Source of the DNA: Paraescarpia echinospica
Lineage: Eukaryota > Annelida > Polychaeta > Sabellida > Siboglinidae
Assembly: GCA_020002185.1 (NCBI GenBank)
Contig: CM034533.1
Coordinates: 67,554,119 to 67,618,118 of the forward strand
DNA length: 64,000 nucleotides
Direction: 5' to 3'
A program made the translations under genes and the position numbers. This document shows, one piece after another, positions 58,460-64,000 of this stretch (positions are counted from its first letter, which is position 1; each line of letters begins with the position of its first letter). The notes beneath the pieces are model-generated. The model was given only the letters and a program-made list of their open reading frames with translations, had not been told where the DNA came from and made no database searches.

Positions 58460-59828
58460 TAATGTTTAACTTTCACATTATTGAATAGTTGCACGTAGCA
58501 CGCATTGCAACATATTGCACATATAATAACACCTTTAATAATTTTATTGTCTCTTGATGACTCCGTGATGGCACGGAAGCGGACACGCACACACGCAAAT
58601 ACATTTGCAAGTACACACTCAACACAAACATACAAACACGCATGAACGCACGCACGCACTCTCACACACGCACGCACGCACTCTCACACACGCACACACA
58701 AACACACACACACACAACCCGCTTCGTAAGAAGACACATCTGCCTGATTATCATGAAACAAGTGGTTGCCACGGCTCCAACTACATGTATACCAGCCATC
58801 AACACAACACTACATCAATGGTGGATGGACAACCTACACAATACAACAAGTGTCATCACTGCTCCTCATCATCACTGTCGTCTTCTTTATCATTATCATC
58901 ATCATCAACTTCGTCGCCGTCCTCGTTGTCATCACCTCCATCATCAGATTTAATACATTGCAGGTTGATTTATCAAAATTACCTGTCCATTGTTACATTA
59001 CTGGTCGATAATTATTTCATAAAAGGTCAATTATTAGTTTACCGGTCCTTATTGCATTAAATGTTGATTATTACATTATTGATTGTTGCAACCGCACTAA
59101 CTCTGTGGAATATATCTATTGTCAGCATTGAGTGCTGTTCTTCGAGGATATTGAAGTAAAGTAAGATCATTTTACTTCTTAATTATTGTATGTCATTATG
59201 TGGCGAGGAAAGCAGTTCGACCAATCAATTGTATTACAATTAACTGGAACAAGCTCACGTTACCCCGAAGACGTTTTGTTTGAACGTGATCCCATCTTGA
59301 TGGCTCAGCATCCGACAAACCTATATCAGTCGGAAGAATCGTCGTAGATCGTAGACCGTTCGGAAATTCCGTCATATATTTTGTTGCATTTCTGGCCCCA
59401 AACATCATTATTTATGATGAATCATAATGTAACGTTTCTTAAGCGATCAATGTAAGCGGACATGGGTCCATCAATTGTCGAAACCAGTACTTTCCCAACA
59501 ATGTTCTTAACGGTAATATATGTGAATTACACAAAATATTATCGCGGATGACACCAGCTGGATAAAACATTACCGCATGCAGTTACTTAATGCCTTTTCA
59601 AACGTTGCCTTGTGGTTTTTTTTTTTACGAACAAACGTCTGCACCCAAAACAAATGTAATATAGAATGTGCAAACGCTCCAAGTTCTCGGCGTCCATTTT
59701 TGAAGGATTGGCGGATCTTTTGCTAGGCAACCCATCACGAGATGGATAGGTCAATTAACGGTACGACGTCACGATAAATCTTAAGCGCGTGACCCCCGTT
59801 AAGTGTTGTTATTTCAACAATGTTTCCA
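58460..59828. other. Unassigned sequence with microsatellites
   Basis: (CA)/(CG)n runs lie at 58,580-58,720 and an interrupted ATC tract at 58,855-58,950. A minus-strand frame at 59,196-59,408 (FGARNATKYMTEFPNGLRST) is open for 70 codons but has no recognised identity. Confidence 0.45.
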
Positions 59829-60400
59829 TCAGTAATTTACGTGATTAATAGTTTTTTTGTACACAAATTTGAATTTTATTGATGCGTGTTTGTGAAACAA
59901 TGCCTTAAGTACTTGACAGTACTGCTCATACAAATCTGATACGTGTTCTTTAGGATGTGTGATAAGGTTGGATTTAAGGATATCAGCCATTAAGGCTGCA
60001 ATGTTGATCCTGTGAATGGCTCTATAAAACGCATTGTGTTTAGGCACGGCTGGAGTTATAGAAACTTTAAGATCGGCAATTATAGTGTGGTAGTCGGATA
60101 AGCCATCTGAAACTGTGGGTGTCTGGATATCTTTATAGGTTGAACGAGTTACCAAGAGGTCAAGCCAACAGCCATGTATATGTGTTTGAATTATTGTTTT
60201 GTATCAAAAGACGTCAGAATATCATTAAATGTGCTTGTTGTTGCTGCAGAAGGTATATCCAAATAAAGATTAAGATCACCAACAATGTAAAATTCTGAAT
60301 GCATGGTTGCAAATTCATCCGCCAGACCACAAAGTCCCGCATGTTCGAACATTTTCCTGATGCTGGACATAAAGTTGCAAGTAGACATTGCCCATCGTGA
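59829..60400 (-). pseudogene. Third LINE family: endonuclease-domain fragment
   Basis: Minus strand: ADEFATMHSEFYIVGDLNLY, then LDIPSAATTSTFNDILTSFD, QTHIHGCWLDLLVTRS, TVSDGLSDYHTIIADL and NAFYRAIHRINIAALMADIL with KALFHKHASIK. The GDLN, TH.HG..LDL.VTR and SDYH/SDHH blocks are the C-terminal half of an APE-type endonuclease. The wording differs from the CR1-like family of copies 1-5. One stop plus a frameshift near 60,180 breaks it. No RT follows. Confidence 0.75.
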
Positions 60401-61262
60401 GAATAATTATCTGGTACTGGTTTGGATGCTTCTATGTTATTTCAGAGGCCTTTGCGAACAGAGCAAATCTGTGCAACGTTTTCAAACTGAGGAGGACATT
60501 ACGTTCAATGCGTTTCATAACATTTCCTGGACAGTGGACAGTGTTGCATTGTGCAAGTAGCCCACAAAATTTTCCACCTCAACTTGTTGTCATGAGATTA
60601 TGTTGAATCCCGTCCAATTGCTGATTTTCTGATCGGACCGTTACCGCAAACAAGTGAACACCCACACGTGGCTACTCCGTTGTGCTGTTGATGATGAATC
60701 TGCAAGAGATCCAGATCAATTAGCTAGTTAGATTCTAGGTGAGCCTTCCCTTTTCCCAACGCTGTACACTGGGAGCAACTTGTCGGATAGCTAGTTTTGT
60801 CGCTTTTTCTCTGTTTTAGCAAAATTAAAAGTCTCCAGTGTTAACATCCTGGGTTATTGACAATGCCAACCTGTTAATGCGAACAGAACCGCCCTCAACT
60901 GCTATCATTTGCATTGAAACTAGACCTCCATTTTGGAAATAAATTATTTCGCTTAATTTTAAACACTGAAAATTTACCCATATCCAAATCTCCAACACTT
61001 ATCCAGGCATACCACACCCTTATATGCGACCCTCCATGTAACTGAACTACCCACCCGTTGGTATCTTATAGGGTAATACTACTTACAATTTGTTGATACA
61101 TCCAACAACACTATTATAGTTACGTTGCCATCGAACACAAATTCAATTCATGGTAAACCCGCTAAGTCTCATATATTAAATTTTAAAACTACAACATTGC
61201 AACAAATATATAAAATGTTTGCTTACTGCCAGCGACACATATGTACATAACAGTATTATCTA
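60401..61262. other. Unassigned sequence
   Basis: No recognisable coding on either strand; may include decayed upstream parts of the LINE fragment. Confidence 0.4.
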
Positions 61263-61777
61263 ACGCGATTACAAAATATCAGCTCCATATACGCACAACT
61301 GCCGTATAAACATACACATATTCAGACAGATAAGTACAGACCCATTATTTGTTTTACGATATCTATAGATGAATCCCGCAATACAGTATACTGTATGAAT
61401 GTGTTTTACTATGCAGTCGAAATATTATTAGTGTTCTCTTGAGTAAGATTTCTATACACAATTTCCCACGAGCAGACTATCTGATTTCCAATTACACAAT
61501 TTTAAGGAATTGAAAACCTGCTTGGCTCGTGTAAAATGCTTATTGTTCTAAAACAACCATAAGCTGCCAGCACCTGTTTTGTTATTAGTTTTTTTTGGTA
61601 TCCAATTTCGTATATATCAATATATGGTAATGATGCAAACATTTGTCTTCGTCAATTTGGCATAGTAGTTATTTTGCATCCCGTCTACTGACAATGTGGA
61701 AATAGGCAAAGCGTTATTTGTTTCAAAATGTATTCGACGACGATGCACTGTTTGGTAGTTTTCATTACGATGATCGA
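61263..61777. repeat. 515-bp direct repeat, first copy
   Basis: Matches 63,195-63,710 from 'acgcgattacaaaatatcag' to 'cattacgatgatcga' with scattered substitutions and small indels. No TG...CA ends. Confidence 0.85.
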
Positions 61778-62585
61778 CATTGACAAATAGTTTACAAATA
61801 TGTGAACGTTTTGACAATATTAAAAAAAGCACACGAAAAGTAACGGATAAGCCTATATAGCAATATAGTTATCATGGTATTTATTTTATATGTAAAATCA
61901 TTTTTTTATTGAAGCGATTATGTTTTTAAAATGTATTTTAAGCGCCTTTGAAAAGTTTTTTATATACGGAGATGTGGCGTTTTATAAATGATATATTATT
62001 ATCATTATTATTACTATTTTATTATAATTTTAAACATCGATAAAACGATCTGCCCTTTAACGTGTACAATATTGTTATGAATACATAGTGTATATTACTA
62101 TTATATATGTAAGACTCTTGGTATTTCCTCTAAAAACGACATCATCATTTTTCAATATATATATATATGGAAGGACCAGTGCAAAAACGACATGTCACAT
62201 TTAAAACACCTTACATTATCAAAACCCTGCATCCCTAAACTGTGTGTGTGTGTGTGTGTGCGTGATTATCGGTATGTGTATTTGATATAATCAACAATTA
62301 CTAAATTAGCATAACTGCTAACATGAATAATAATTGGTTACGCAATAACATAATTTAAAAAAGTCAAGTACATTAAAATCAGTTGTGTTGGTGTCATCAA
62401 GACAATTTATCTAACGTATGCAAATGCTGCCATTAAAAGTATTAAAAGTATGTTGCTCACTGATATTCAAAGTAAAATAACTAAAACATCGAAGAACAGA
62501 GAAATCTGCGAAACAGGAAAAAGCATAAACCCGCTACTGTCAACAAGATTAGTCGAGTAGGCGGTGATTTATTCGAGCAACCACC
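61778..62585. other. AT-rich spacer between direct repeats
   Basis: AT-rich with a short (GT)n near 62,241; nothing else recognised. Confidence 0.5.
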
Positions 62586-62775
62586 GCCTCACTCCCGACA
62601 TCTCTCATACGAGGCGCATGCGCAATGATTCACATATATAATCGTCCTTCTGATTGGCTGTTACATGATCAGTCCACCAGAGATCGTATATAGAAAGATA
62701 TGTTACTTCTTCGTCGCCATTTTGAATGTTGATCCACTACCGCCCCTAGCGGCCGTGTTTCATAAAAAATTTAGG
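62586..62775. promoter_or_regulatory. Candidate CpG-type promoter
   Basis: Within 190 bp there is an NRF1-like GCGCATGCGCA (near 62,615), a CCAAT-type box (GATTGGCTG, near 62,651) and a YY1-like CGCCATTTTG (near 62,716), in a stretch richer in CpG than its surroundings. The orientation of YY1 suggests minus-strand transcription. No downstream exon was found. Confidence 0.3.
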
Positions 62776-63194
62776 CGCAGCGCTCAGCTTGTGTCCTCGT
62801 CCCCCACCCCTGCACTTGATTTAGTGTGTTCTACATGATTAATTCAAATTTGTTTTAAATTAATGCTTGCTTAATTAGTTGGCTGATATGTCTGTCAACC
62901 TAACTGCGAGCCCCAAAATCATACCCTAGCAAATTATTCAAGATAAAAATCCCATGTGAATACCACTTTTGGTGTATAAGACACAACTGTTCTTTATAGT
63001 CCGGGACATAATTACTTCTGATATGGTTTAGATTACAAATACCCACCCTATTATCCAAGTTACAGATAAATACTTATTCGGTTGTTTGATTTCATACTAT
63101 AAACTTACTTTTCGCTGGAATTTTATTTTGCGGATTGAAAATCAAAAAATGTTGATCAGTGATTCAATTTTGCAGTTTCACTGTTGTATTTTGA
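62776..63194. other. Unassigned sequence
   Basis: Nothing recognised. Confidence 0.45.
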
Positions 63195-63710
63195 ACGCGA
63201 TTACAAAATATCAGCTCCATATATCCACAACTGCCCTATAAACATACAAATATACAGACAGATAAGTACAGACCCATACTCTGTTTTACGATATCTATAG
63301 AGGAATCCCGCACTACAGTCTACTGTGTAAATGTGTTTTGCTATATGCAGTCGAAATATTATTAGTGTTCTCTTGAGTGAGATTTCTATACACAATTTCC
63401 CACGAGCAGACTATCTGATTTCCAATTACACTATTTTAAGGAATTGAAAACCTGCTTAGCTCGTGTGAAATGCTTATTGTTCTAAAACAACCAGAAGCTG
63501 CCGGCAATTGTTTTGTTATTAGTTTTTTTTGGCATCCAATTTCGTATATACCGATATATGGTAATGATGCAAACATTTGTCTTCGTCAATTTGGCATAGT
63601 AATTGTTTTGCATCCCGTCTACTGACAATGTGGAAATAGGCAAAGCGTTATTTGTTTCAAAATGTATTCGACGATGATGCACTGTTTGGTATTTTCATTA
63701 CGATGATCGA
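63195..63710. repeat. 515-bp direct repeat, second copy
   Basis: See 61,263-61,777; same orientation, starts 1932 bp downstream. Confidence 0.85.
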
Positions 63711-64000
63711 TGGTGCGTTCCCGACTACGAGTTGGATGTCGACAAAGACACTGTCATTATTGTTGTCTGGGTTGTGATGTCGTCCACAATTGAAACAGCT
63801 GCACTCAGAGAGTGGAAGATGAACACCCGCCTGCATCCTATCTCAGATTTAACTGACTCATGTTGTCATGTTGCTGGTCATACCACCGTTTTTCGCCAGA
63901 CTGACCTTCCGTTGTTTATTTCAGTGGTATTTCGTAAATAAAGTCGTATTCATAACCACATTTCTAGATAATGACCGCCTTCTTTTGAATGTATATTTTC
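63711..64000. other. Unassigned sequence at window end
   Basis: A plus-strand frame of 69 codons (63,732-63,941, LDVDKDTVIIVVWVVMSSTI region) ends beside an AATAAA, but shows no known domain and no splice signals that I can trust. Confidence 0.3.

Noticed and set aside
61263..63710. LTR retrotransposon or solo-LTR pair
   Set aside because: The repeats lack TG...CA ends, a primer-binding site, a polypurine tract, gag/pol coding and a target duplication.

Overview
The window is AT-rich, intron-bearing animal DNA, most likely from a marine lophotrochozoan and possibly a mollusc. The basis is one secreted multi-exon gene with a chitin-binding (CBM14/peritrophin-A) domain followed by a LamG-like domain, as in Pif/BMSP-type shell-matrix proteins. 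Supporting signs are CR1-type LINEs whose ORF1 carries a PHD-like finger plus a GDSL/SGNH esterase, a tRNA-derived SINE, and abundant (CA)n. The organism is an inference. Nothing looks bacterial.

Layout. 1-3.6 kb: relics of an older LINE, a pogo-type transposon end, a PIF/Harbinger-type MITE and a tRNA-SINE. 3.66-8.33 kb: near full-length CR1-like LINE, copy 1 (minus). 8.34-13.22 kb: simple-sequence tract with a 51-bp minisatellite, a possible two-exon transcript, and a (CA)n-cored repeat (called 'unit S' here). 13,221-14,220: exactly 1000 N, an assembly gap. 14.2-17.8 kb: LINE copy 2 (plus, decayed), abutting an older LINE fragment. 18.7-19.3 kb: foldback element. 19.3-31.5 kb: mostly sequence I cannot assign, with an inverted-repeat element around a decayed cysteine-rich gene (24.2-26.0 kb), a 100-bp LINE tail, a hAT-like MITE and a SINE half. 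31.56-41.04 kb: near-identical second copy of 3.66-13.22 kb, including LINE copy 3. 41.40-49.88 kb: one pogo-type transposon of about 2.2 kb split by two LINEs (copy 4 minus, copy 5 plus). 49.9-51.4 kb: more unit S. 51.5-58.45 kb: the one convincing host gene, with TATA box, 5' UTR exon, seven coding exons, stop and AATAAA. 58.5-64 kb: LINE endonuclease relic, a candidate CpG-type promoter, and a 515-bp direct repeat.

Main observations. (1) LINE ORF2 has no ATG ahead of its endonuclease domain. The ORF1 stop directly follows the slippery heptamer TTTAAAC, whose -1 shift enters the ORF2 frame; the heptamer is present in all four copies that cover the junction. (2) A decayed gene of the HEEADTR/CXC family lies between inverted arms built of repeated 22-bp palindromes, which suggests an uncharacterised mobile element. 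(3) A roughly 9.5-kb duplication ends exactly at a LINE 3' terminus on one side and at the 1000-N gap on the other, so it is either an unpurged haplotype or a real structural variant. (4) The nested pogo element is confirmed by empty sites in paralogous copies of unit S.
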